From: CAVSWT01 sp963731745
GTDB taxonomy: Bacteria; Bacteroidota; Ignavibacteria; Ignavibacteriales; Ignavibacteriaceae
Length of the DNA stretch: 64,000 nucleotides
Assembly: GCA_963731745.1 (NCBI GenBank)
Contig: CAVSWT010000011.1
Span: 229,765 to 293,764, forward strand
Direction: 5' to 3'
The translations under genes and the position numbers were made by a program. How positions within the stretch are numbered: the first letter of the stretch is position 1; each line of letters opens with the position of its first letter. Under the pieces are notes generated by a model. That model did not search any database, was not told where the DNA came from, and saw only the letters and a program-made list of their open reading frames with translations. Positions 48,145 to 55,782 of this stretch are shown piece after piece.

Positions 48145-48623
48145 ACATATATTTAATCAGGCATAGCGATGCAGAAAGCTCATCAATATCCACTAAAGAT
48201 TTTGAGAGAAAGCTAACTCAAAATGGAATTGAAAAAATTCGTAAGTCTGCTGAGGGTTGGAAACTATTAATCCCTGCTTTTGATTATATCGTTTCTTCTC
48301 CTTTGTTACGTGCGCTTCAGACAGCGGAACAAATTTTAGAAATTTATAATTTGCCAAAATCAAAACTGATAATTGATAAAAGACTTAAAAGCGGGAGTAA
48401 TATTGAAGATATAATTGATATCGCTAATGCATTTAACGAAAATGAAATCGCATTCGTGGGTCACCAGCCGGAGTTTTCTGAACATGTATCCGAATTGATC
48501 TCCCAGGCGAATGCTTATATAGATTTTAAAAAGGCTGCAATTGCAAAAATAAATTTCTACAATAAAGCTAAAAAAGGTAAAGGATTGCTCGAATTTTTAA
48601 TACCGCCGCAAGTCTTTAAATGA
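48141..48623 (+). CDS. sixA: SixA-like phosphohistidine phosphatase (histidine phosphatase family)
   Basis: 160 aa. The catalytic RHS motif is in MNIYLIRHSDAESSS, the second Arg in YIVSSPLLRALQTAEQIL and the second His in FVGHQPEFSEHVSELI. SixA removes phosphate from His residues of phosphorelay HPt domains. A large hybrid kinase with an HPt domain is encoded ~1.2 kb further on, an interesting but unproven pairing. Confidence 0.88.
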   Translation: MNIYLIRHSDAESSSISTKDFERKLTQNGIEKIRKSAEGWKLLIPAFDYIVSSPLLRALQTAEQILEIYNLPKSKLIIDKRLKSGSNIEDIIDIANAFNENEIAFVGHQPEFSEHVSELISQANAYIDFKKAAIAKINFYNKAKKGKGLLEFLIPPQVFK

Positions 48624-48646
48624 ATATTCGAGAAGGCATAAAAAAA

Positions 48647-48732
48647 GGGTGGTCGGCTACACAAGCTAATTACTTACCACTGCTTCCTTCCGGACCTGAT
48701 GGAGTTGGGCATTAACTTGTTAACCGGCACCC
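48647..48732 (-). ncRNA. ffs: Signal recognition particle RNA (bacterial small type, 4.5S)
   Basis: The minus strand holds CAGGTCCGGAAGGAAGCAG, the universally conserved SRP RNA apical loop that binds Ffh. Flanking stems pair: GGGTG with CACCC, GGTTA with TAGCC and ACAAG with CTTGT. A run of seven T follows immediately (48640-48646), giving an intrinsic terminator. About 86 nt, the short form. It targets membrane proteins co-translationally. It lies between sixA and a methyltransferase gene. Confidence 0.95.
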
Positions 48733-48804
48733 AAAATCATTTTTCAAAATGGAGTGTAAAAATCTTAATAATTTAATTGAACATCAAGTATATATAAAAA
48801 TAAT

Positions 48805-49782
48805 TCAGATAGAATTCTTTTTTGTTTTTTTGTTTTGATCCGATAAAGTATTTCTTTCCCAAAAAACTCCATCTTTGTAACCTTGTATTGATCTATCTTT
48901 ATCTGCGAGTTTTAATCTTTTCAATGCCACGCAAGCAAAGTATTCATCAATTTCGACACCTGAATAATTTCTTCCCAACTTTTTTGCTGCTACAGATGTT
49001 GTTCCTGAACCGAGAAACGGATCGAAAACAAAATCGCCTTCGTTAGAACTTGCCAGGATTATTTTTGCAAGCAGCTTTTCAGGTTTCTGCGCAGGGTGAT
49101 CTGTATTTTCGGGCATCGACCAAAACGGTATTGTTATGTCTGTCCATATATTTGATGGATGAGATATTCTAAAATTTCCATCAGCTTCATTCTGCCAATC
49201 TTTCGGTTCACCACTTGAATTTTTATAAGGGGCAAGCACTCTTCGCTTTATTTTAACTTCATCAACATTAAATGTGAACTCATCCGTTAATGTACAAAAC
49301 CAAATATCTTCTGTACAATTCTTCCAGTTTTTTTTAGCTCCTCTTCCCTTTTCTCTTTCCCAAGTTATTCTATTTTGAATTTTAAAATATTTCTTTGCTG
49401 AGTTATAAATAGCGTTTGAAGATTTCCAATCGCCGCAAATATAAATTGAAGCTTTTGGTTTTAAAGTTCTGACCATTTTGCTTAACCATGAATCCATCCA
49501 CTTCTCATATTCATCTTCATTAATTTCCTTAAATGAAGAAGTGTCATTAAATTTTTTATGTAGATTATAAGGTGGATCAATAAAAAGTAAATCAATAAAT
49601 CCATCAGGTAAATTCTTAATTACTAATGTTAAATCTTGATTAATTATTTTATTTGTGAGGGATTGAATAGAGAGATTAGAGTTAACATGAATTAATTCTT
49701 TCTTGAGCTCAATTAATTCGTCTTCTGTAATGTTTAAGGTTCTATTTAGAGGAGCTTTTTTTTTCTCAGATTTTTGAGGCAT
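48805..49782 (-). CDS. Solitary N6-adenine DNA methyltransferase (beta class)
   Basis: 325 aa. LLFIDPPYNLHKKFND carries motif IV (DPPY) in the N-terminal third. FVFDPFLGSGTTSVAAKKLG is motif I near the C-terminus, with GRNYSGVEIDEYF following. This IV-before-I order defines the beta class, and DPPY points to adenine-N6. HPAQKPEKLLAKIILAS is motif X-like. No restriction endonuclease is adjacent, so it may be an orphan regulator or housekeeping methylase. The recognition site cannot be read from sequence. Confidence 0.9.
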   Translation of the reverse strand: MPQKSEKKKAPLNRTLNITEDELIELKKELIHVNSNLSIQSLTNKIINQDLTLVIKNLPDGFIDLLFIDPPYNLHKKFNDTSSFKEINEDEYEKWMDSWLSKMVRTLKPKASIYICGDWKSSNAIYNSAKKYFKIQNRITWEREKGRGAKKNWKNCTEDIWFCTLTDEFTFNVDEVKIKRRVLAPYKNSSGEPKDWQNEADGNFRISHPSNIWTDITIPFWSMPENTDHPAQKPEKLLAKIILASSNEGDFVFDPFLGSGTTSVAAKKLGRNYSGVEIDEYFACVALKRLKLADKDRSIQGYKDGVFWERNTLSDQNKKTKKNSI

Positions 49783-49830
49783 CTTTTCTCTTAAGGTGTC
49801 AACTTTTACACCTATCTGTAAATGTTAATT

Positions 49831-52800
49831 TTATTTTGGAGAAATATTATAATATTTTTTTCTAATATTAACTAATTCATCCAGAATAATTATAAAATTT
49901 GTTTCTAATTCAGAAAAGATTTTTTTAGGCCGTTCATCCATAATTTCTTTTTTTGCCAGGTGTTCAAGCTGGGTGGCAAGTTCTGAAATTATGTCGATGT
50001 TTAGTGTTACGCTGCTGCCTCTTAATTTATGGGCATGAAAACGAAGCTGCTTTGGATCTTCTGCGGTTAGTGCTTTTTTAATATTTAATATGGTTTTTGG
50101 TAATTCAGCAATGTAGATATCAATTAGTTCAACATAAAAGATTAAATCGTCTTCTGTTTGAACATCGTTATAAAAAGAAATTTTTGTTTCATCAATAATT
50201 TTATTATTTGTCTTTTGGCCGATCAAATCATTTACTATTTCATTTTTTTCTTTCGCTATTAAGTCACCCCATTTCACTATCACATTCTGAATTTCTTCTA
50301 TTCTAACCGGCTTACTTATATAATCATCCATACCAGCTTCTAAACAAATCTCTTTATCTCCCTGCATGGCGTTCGCAGTCATTGCAACAATTTTTGGACG
50401 GTTTTCCTTTGTATATTTTTTGATTATTTGTTTAGTAGCTTCAAACCCATCCATCTCCGGCATGAGGATATCCATAAAAATAATATCATATTTAATTCTT
50501 TGAATTGATTCAAGCACCTCAATCCCATTAGCAGCTATATCTGCCCTGAAGCCCATCTTTTCTAAAATCTTAAGAGCAACTTTCTGATTAACCATATTAT
50601 CTTCAGCTACTAATATTCTAATCGGGAAAGTATCTCCAAGTTTAAGATTATTTTCAGACTGTTTTGAATTAACTTCTTTTTCAAATGTTCTTCCATAATC
50701 AAATACAGAAAGAAGGCTTTTATATAATTGGGCTTGCTTAATTGGTTTATTTAATAGAGCGGAAAGCTTCAAATCTTTATGATTTTCTAATCCATCTTTA
50801 TACCCTAATGAAGTGAGGATAATAATTGGTAAATTTTTATACTTTGGAATCGACTGCACTTCCTTTGCAAGTTGAACACCTGTCATTTGCGGCATTTGGT
50901 AATCAAAAATTGCAAGGTCATAATGGTCAGTATTTTGTATACTTTTTAAGGCTTCATCCGGTGAAGAAAATAGTGTGGGCTTCATCTCCCAATTTTGAGT
51001 CTGAAGCATTAATATTCTTCTGTTTGTAAAATTATCGTCAACAATTAAAACTTTTTTATCTTTTAATTTGTCACTGTTCTTACCTAAATAAATTTTTGAA
51101 AGCGATGAAACAGCTTGTGTTTGAATTGTAAAGAAGAAGGTAGTGCCTTCACCGACTTTACTTTCTAACCACATTTTGCCATTCATCATTTCAGTTAAGC
51201 GTTTGCTAATGGCAAGACCTAAACCAGTTCCTCCATGAGTTCTGGTAGTTGATGAGTCAACTTGACTAAATGATTTAAAAAGTTTATCCATTTTATCTTC
51301 AGGTATGCCGATACCAGAGTCTTTAACAGCAAAGGTGATTTCGTAAATGTCGTCATGCATCTTCTCAGCTGAAACAGAAACAAATACTTCCCCGATTTCA
51401 GTGAATTTAATAGCATTGCTTAAAAGGTTGGTCAAAACTTGCCTTAATCTAGTAACATCGCCTGTGATTGAATTGGGGGTTCCATTTTCAATTATATAAG
51501 CTAAGTCTAAATCCTTCTCAGCTGCTCTAGATGCCAGCAAGTCTAACGATTCTTCCACACAATCACGCAAATCAAATGGCTGATATTCTAATTCCAACTT
51601 TTCAGATTCAATTTTAGAAAAATCAAGTATATCATTAATTATAACTAAAAGTTGATCTCCACTAAGTCTAATTGTTTCTACAAATTCGCGTTGATTATTA
51701 TTCAGATCAGTATCGAGAAGCAAACCTGTCATTCCAATAACTCCATTCATCGGAGTTCTGATCTCATGACTCATCAAAGCAAGAAATTCACTCTTTGCTC
51801 TTGCAGCTTTTTCAGCTTTAATTAAGGCTTTATCCAACTCATCGTTTTTGCTGAGCATTTCTTCACGGATAATATTTCTTTTAATAACAGCACCGAGCAT
51901 TGATGCTACTGTTATTAAAAGTGATTCTTCATTATCTGTCCAAAGCCGGTCTTTTTGGCATTCATCAAATCCAATAAATCCCCAATATTTTCCTTCAACC
52001 ATAATTGGAACAAGTATTAATGATTTTATTGAACTATCTATAAACATCTTACGGTTATTTTCAGCAAGATCTTTAATTATGAATTTTAAAGTGTTTCCCT
52101 TTTCAAAATTTTCGTAAAAATTAAAATCTCCAAATCTGGAATAGGAAAGCTTTTTAAGCGCTTGATCGCTTATTTGCTGATTTACTGTTACAGAAGCCCA
52201 TTCATAAAGAATAGAAATATATCTTTCGCCGGTAGTTTCCTCTTCACAATGCTTGTATATATAAACCCTATCAACTTCGGCTGCTGTTCCTAAAACTTCA
52301 AGTGCTTCATTAAAACCTAATTCAAATTCATTTGCCGCAATTAATTTTTTGGTTGCTTCGGAAATACCCTGAAGTAATCTATCTTTTTTCTTTAAAAGAA
52401 ATTCATCCTCTTTCCTTTTGGTAACATCTCTAAAAATGCTGAGGATGTGCCTTTTACCGCCAATATCGTCAATAAAAGAATTTGTTACTTCATGGTAAGC
52501 AGTCTTACCGTTCCAGAGTTTGGCAATAGTTTCAAATTTTGGTTTTAGTTTTCTTCTGCGGAAATTTTGTATGTACTTGCTTAAAATATGTTCAGAGTTT
52601 GAAGGATCATAAACCATATATAATGAAACTCCTTCAATCTCTTCTTTAGGCTTTTCAATCATATCTGCATAAGCCTGATTACACATTAAGATCACACCAT
52701 GTTCATTAGTTAACCTCATTCCATCTGAAGATTTCTCCCAGATAGTTCTGAATGTGCTTTCAGAATTTTTAAGTTTTTCTTCAGCACTAACTTTTGAACT

Positions 52801-53325
52801 TATATCATGCAGTGTCGCTTGACCAAAGTATTCTCCATCTAAATAACAGACCCTTGCATTAAATTCTACTGGAATTTTATTTCCAGATTTGTGAATTATA
52901 TTTAAGTTTTGAGAAACGACGTTTTTTTCACGGAATACCTTAATCAAAATCGAAATTCCAAAATTCTTTTCCTCCGGCGGAAGAAAATGTATCACTGATT
53001 TCCCTAAAACTTCCTCAACTTCATAACCCAAAAGTTCTTTGACAGATGGTGTTATATAGGTAATTTTTCCGGTTTTGGATACTAACAAAAGTGCATCAAT
53101 TGAGGAATCTAAAAGCGTCTTTAAGTCATTAAATTTTTGTTTATCAAATTTAAGATGGTCCGATATGTCATCTAAAAGTGTGTCAAATTTACCTATTAAT
53201 TCACTATTAAGTGGAAATTCGTGAACAAGTTCCCTTAATCGGTCTAGTCCGCATTTTTCCTTTTCGGAATAATGTTCATCTAATAATTTCTCTTGTATGG
53301 CTGTTTTCAATCTTTTAGCAAACAA
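49831..53325 (-). CDS. Hybrid sensor histidine kinase with PAS, GAF, two receivers and HPt
   Basis: 1164 aa with no transmembrane helix, so cytoplasmic. Approximate order: coiled N-terminus, PAS (65-180), PAS (190-305), GAF (320-490), HisKA with ALMSHEIRTPMNGVIGMTG (near 525), HATPase with GIGIPEDKMDKLF and GGTGLGLAISKRL (620-735). Then REC1 with DLAIFDYQMPQMTG (760-870), REC2 with DIIFMDILMPEMDG (895-1020) and HPt with LRFHAHKLRGSSVTLN (1060-1150). It carries a complete internal phosphorelay. The input signal and output regulator are unknown. No dedicated regulator lies next to it. Confidence 0.94.
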   Translation of the reverse strand: MFAKRLKTAIQEKLLDEHYSEKEKCGLDRLRELVHEFPLNSELIGKFDTLLDDISDHLKFDKQKFNDLKTLLDSSIDALLLVSKTGKITYITPSVKELLGYEVEEVLGKSVIHFLPPEEKNFGISILIKVFREKNVVSQNLNIIHKSGNKIPVEFNARVCYLDGEYFGQATLHDISSKVSAEEKLKNSESTFRTIWEKSSDGMRLTNEHGVILMCNQAYADMIEKPKEEIEGVSLYMVYDPSNSEHILSKYIQNFRRRKLKPKFETIAKLWNGKTAYHEVTNSFIDDIGGKRHILSIFRDVTKRKEDEFLLKKKDRLLQGISEATKKLIAANEFELGFNEALEVLGTAAEVDRVYIYKHCEEETTGERYISILYEWASVTVNQQISDQALKKLSYSRFGDFNFYENFEKGNTLKFIIKDLAENNRKMFIDSSIKSLILVPIMVEGKYWGFIGFDECQKDRLWTDNEESLLITVASMLGAVIKRNIIREEMLSKNDELDKALIKAEKAARAKSEFLALMSHEIRTPMNGVIGMTGLLLDTDLNNNQREFVETIRLSGDQLLVIINDILDFSKIESEKLELEYQPFDLRDCVEESLDLLASRAAEKDLDLAYIIENGTPNSITGDVTRLRQVLTNLLSNAIKFTEIGEVFVSVSAEKMHDDIYEITFAVKDSGIGIPEDKMDKLFKSFSQVDSSTTRTHGGTGLGLAISKRLTEMMNGKMWLESKVGEGTTFFFTIQTQAVSSLSKIYLGKNSDKLKDKKVLIVDDNFTNRRILMLQTQNWEMKPTLFSSPDEALKSIQNTDHYDLAIFDYQMPQMTGVQLAKEVQSIPKYKNLPIIILTSLGYKDGLENHKDLKLSALLNKPIKQAQLYKSLLSVFDYGRTFEKEVNSKQSENNLKLGDTFPIRILVAEDNMVNQKVALKILEKMGFRADIAANGIEVLESIQRIKYDIIFMDILMPEMDGFEATKQIIKKYTKENRPKIVAMTANAMQGDKEICLEAGMDDYISKPVRIEEIQNVIVKWGDLIAKEKNEIVNDLIGQKTNNKIIDETKISFYNDVQTEDDLIFYVELIDIYIAELPKTILNIKKALTAEDPKQLRFHAHKLRGSSVTLNIDIISELATQLEHLAKKEIMDERPKKIFSELETNFIIILDELVNIRKKYYNISPK

Positions 53326-53491
53326 TAAAATAAATGTTTTCTATATAATCGGAATTAAAACCTATTTGTTAAATCAAAAATCGAACCATAGTTCAAGTTT
53401 TAATTCATGTAAAGAGATTAAATTGTTCTTGTTTTGATTGTTTTTAATATCTAATTTTGATTGAACAAATTTTTAACAATTGGGGATATTT

Positions 53492-54670
53492 ATGATACCT
53501 ACCATAGTTTCAATGCCCGGTGACGGTATTGGTAAAACAGTTCTTCCAGAATCAATTAGAGTTTTAGATGCTTCCGGCTTTAAAGCAAATTATGTCCATG
53601 CTGATATTGGCTGGGATTTTTGGTGTAAAGAAGCAAATGCACTTCCGCAAAGAACGATTGAACTTTTAGAGAAACATAAAATTGGATTGTTCGGTGCAAT
53701 AACCAGTAAACCAAAATCAGCAGCTGAAAATGAACTTGATCCTTCCCTTAAAGGAAAAGGTTATGTTTATTTTAGTCCTATAGTTGGCTTGCGTCAGCAT
53801 TTTGATCTTGATATATGTATTCGTCCGTGTAAATCATTTAAAGGAAATCCGCTCAATTTCATTCGAAGATCAAATAATGGTTTTGAGGAACCTTTAGTTG
53901 ATGCTGTAATTTTTAGACAAAATACTGAAGGTTTATATTCAGGAGTTGAATGGACTGATCCTCCAAAGCAAGTCAGAGATGCTTTCGAAACCCATTCCAA
54001 AATGAAAAAATTTAAGGATGTTAAAAGTGAGGATTTAGCAATCTCATCACGAATAATGTCTCGCCAGGCTTGCCAAAGAATACTTAAAGAAGCTTTCGAA
54101 TACGCAAATAAATTTGGGTATAAAAATGTCACTGTTTGTGAAAAACCAAATGTACTGCGTGAGACTTCAGGAATGATGTTATCTGAAGCTAAAATCATAG
54201 CTAAAAATTATCCTCATATTCAATTATGGGACACAAACATCGACGCACAAATGATGTGGCTGACAAAAAACCCTGAAATATATGGTGTTATTGTTGCCGA
54301 AAATATGTTTGGTGATATTATTAGCGATGGCTTTGCAGGGTTAGTAGGCGGACTTGGTTTTGCTTGCAGTGCAAACCTAGGAAAAAGTGTTTCAGTATTT
54401 GAACCAACTCATGGGTCTGCTCCCAAATACCAAGAATTAAATCCTTCAATCGTAAATCCGATTGCTATGATATTAAGTGCATGTATGATGCTTGATCATT
54501 TAGAAGAAAATAGCAAAGCTGAAAAAATCAGAACTGCAGTTGCAAAAGTAATTGAAGAAGGTAAAATAAAAACTTACGATATGATGAAACTTAAAGGCGG
54601 ACCAGATGTGTTTAAACAAGGAGCCTGCACAACTCAAGAAATGACTGATGAAATAATTAAAAATTTATAA
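53492..54670 (+). CDS. Isocitrate/isopropylmalate-family dehydrogenase, probably isocitrate dehydrogenase
   Basis: The start is ATG 53492, with GGGG upstream; the in-frame TTG 12 bp earlier overlaps that site. About 392 aa. IVSMPGDGIGKTVLPESIRV, LVDAVIFRQNTEGLYSGVEW, NMFGDIISDGFAGLVGGLGF and FEPTHGSAPKYQELN are decarboxylating dehydrogenase motifs. Genes for aconitase and citrate lyase follow, which favours isocitrate as substrate over isopropylmalate. Cofactor choice is not certain. It probably begins the operon running to 63.3 kb. Confidence 0.88.
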   Translation: MIPTIVSMPGDGIGKTVLPESIRVLDASGFKANYVHADIGWDFWCKEANALPQRTIELLEKHKIGLFGAITSKPKSAAENELDPSLKGKGYVYFSPIVGLRQHFDLDICIRPCKSFKGNPLNFIRRSNNGFEEPLVDAVIFRQNTEGLYSGVEWTDPPKQVRDAFETHSKMKKFKDVKSEDLAISSRIMSRQACQRILKEAFEYANKFGYKNVTVCEKPNVLRETSGMMLSEAKIIAKNYPHIQLWDTNIDAQMMWLTKNPEIYGVIVAENMFGDIISDGFAGLVGGLGFACSANLGKSVSVFEPTHGSAPKYQELNPSIVNPIAMILSACMMLDHLEENSKAEKIRTAVAKVIEEGKIKTYDMMKLKGGPDVFKQGACTTQEMTDEIIKNL

Positions 54671-54676
54671 AAATTT

Positions 54677-54758
54677 AAAAGTCAAAATCCAAAAATAAAA
54701 ATTCGAATATTGTTTTCTTAATCGAAGATTTTGACATTTGACTTTTCACTTTTGACTT
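54677..54758. repeat. Inverted repeat with TTTGAC-type units
   Basis: AAAAGTCAAAATC (54677-54689) is complementary to parts of GATTTTGACATTTGACTTTT (54727-54746), with TTCGA...TCGAA inside and one more TTTTGAC unit after. It belongs to the same repeat style as the stretches at 55309 and 55733. Confidence 0.7.
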
Positions 54759-54774
54759 AATCAATGAGGGGTTT

Positions 54775-55308
54775 ATGGAAGATAAAATATTAAAGATCTG
54801 GCCTGAAATAAACTGGATTAAAAACGAAGAACTTCGCGAAAAAGTATTAAACTGTTGGGTTTATGCTGTTGAGAATAGCGTTCTGTCTATTGAAGATTTA
54901 TCAACAATTCCGTTTTCACTTCTTATTAAAAATTGCAATATCACTTTTATGACTCACAAGCGCACAGCCGTGCAGCTTTCTGTTGATATTGCAGAAAGAA
55001 TGAAAAATAATTTTGGGGATGAAATTAAAATTGACATGGATACTCTTATTGCAGGCGCTATTTTGATTGATGTTGGAAAATTAATCGAATATAAAATGGT
55101 TGATGGAAAATTAACAACCAGCGATGCTGGTAAACTTGTTCGTCATCCTTTCAGCGGATTAGCCATTGCAGATCGATTTGGTGTTCCATCTGAAGTTCAG
55201 CATATAATTGCTACGCATTCAAAAGAAGGCGATCTCGGGTATAGAACAGTTGAATCGATAATTGTTCATCATGCTGATTTTGTTTCATTTGAACCTTTTA
55301 AAGGATGA
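54775..55308 (+). CDS. HD-domain protein with altered HD dyad
   Basis: 177 aa. It shows the HD/HDIG layout: first His in FMTHKRTAVQLS, then AGAILIDVGKLIEY where LHDVGK is expected, then RHPFSGLAIADRFGVPSEVQ, ATHSKEG and VHHADFVSF. The dyad His is replaced by Ile (ID instead of HD), while the other ligands are kept, so metal binding and phosphohydrolase activity may be reduced or altered. It lies between isocitrate dehydrogenase and aconitase genes. Its role in that operon is unknown. Confidence 0.8.
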   Translation: MEDKILKIWPEINWIKNEELREKVLNCWVYAVENSVLSIEDLSTIPFSLLIKNCNITFMTHKRTAVQLSVDIAERMKNNFGDEIKIDMDTLIAGAILIDVGKLIEYKMVDGKLTTSDAGKLVRHPFSGLAIADRFGVPSEVQHIIATHSKEGDLGYRTVESIIVHHADFVSFEPFKG

Positions 55309-55336
55309 AATGTGAAACGTCAGATGTGAGATGAAA
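55309..55336 (+). repeat. Repeat stretch bordering the four-helix-bundle gene (left)
   Basis: AATGTGAAACGTCAGATGTG and the next bases are an imperfect reverse-complement match to the TTTTCACGTTTGACATTTGA stretch at 55744-55763 on the other side of the gene. Confidence 0.5.
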
Positions 55337-55370
55337 CTCAATAGGCAGATTCAAATTTATAAAGGAATTG

Positions 55371-55727
55371 ATGCTCAAACTTAATCATAAAAATCTGGAC
55401 GTATGGAAATTATCAATTAAATTTGTATCTCTCATTTATTCATTAACAAAAGATTTCCCAAAAGAAGAAATGTTTGGATTAACAAATCAATTGAGAAGAG
55501 CTTCTGTCTCAATTGTTTCAAATATTGCCGAAGGCTCATCAAGAAAAAGCTCTATTGAAAGAAAAAGGTTCTATGAAATTGCTCGCTCATCTCTTGTAGA
55601 AGTTGATACACAAATTGAAATTTCTAAAAATTTAAATTTAATAAATGAAATTGGCTATGTTGAATTAGACAGATTTACTAATGAAATATTTGCAAAACTT
55701 TCTAATCTAATATTAAAAACAAAATGA
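55371..55727 (+). CDS. Four-helix-bundle protein (S23/IVP family)
   Basis: The start is ATG 55371 behind AAAGGA. About 118 aa. LDVWKLSIKFVSLIYSLTKD, FGLTNQLRRASVSIVSNIAE, GSSRKSSIERKRFYEIARSS and LVEVDTQIEISKNLNLI are diagnostic of the family first found in 23S rRNA intervening sequences. The biological role is unknown; it forms pentameric bundles. It sits alone between HD and aconitase genes, bordered by repeats, and looks like an inserted cassette. Confidence 0.92.
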   Translation: MLKLNHKNLDVWKLSIKFVSLIYSLTKDFPKEEMFGLTNQLRRASVSIVSNIAEGSSRKSSIERKRFYEIARSSLVEVDTQIEISKNLNLINEIGYVELDRFTNEIFAKLSNLILKTK

Positions 55728-55732
55728 GTTCA

Positions 55733-55771
55733 AACGTTTTACTTTTCACGTTTGACATTTGACATTTGACA
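55733..55771 (+). repeat. TTTGACA heptamer repeats bordering the cassette (right)
   Basis: Three exact tandem TTTGACA units (55751-55771) follow AACGTTTTACTTTTCACG. They run right up to the aconitase ribosome site and create an in-frame but untenable upstream extension of that gene. Confidence 0.75.
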
Positions 55772-55782
55772 TAGGAGAAGTT

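Noticed and set aside
53794..54198. 134-codon minus-strand frame
   Set aside because: Shadow of the isocitrate dehydrogenase gene.
54677..55771. CRISPR array from the repeated TTTGAC units
   Set aside because: Units are 7-20 bp, irregular, without unique spacers of constant length, and no cas genes are present.
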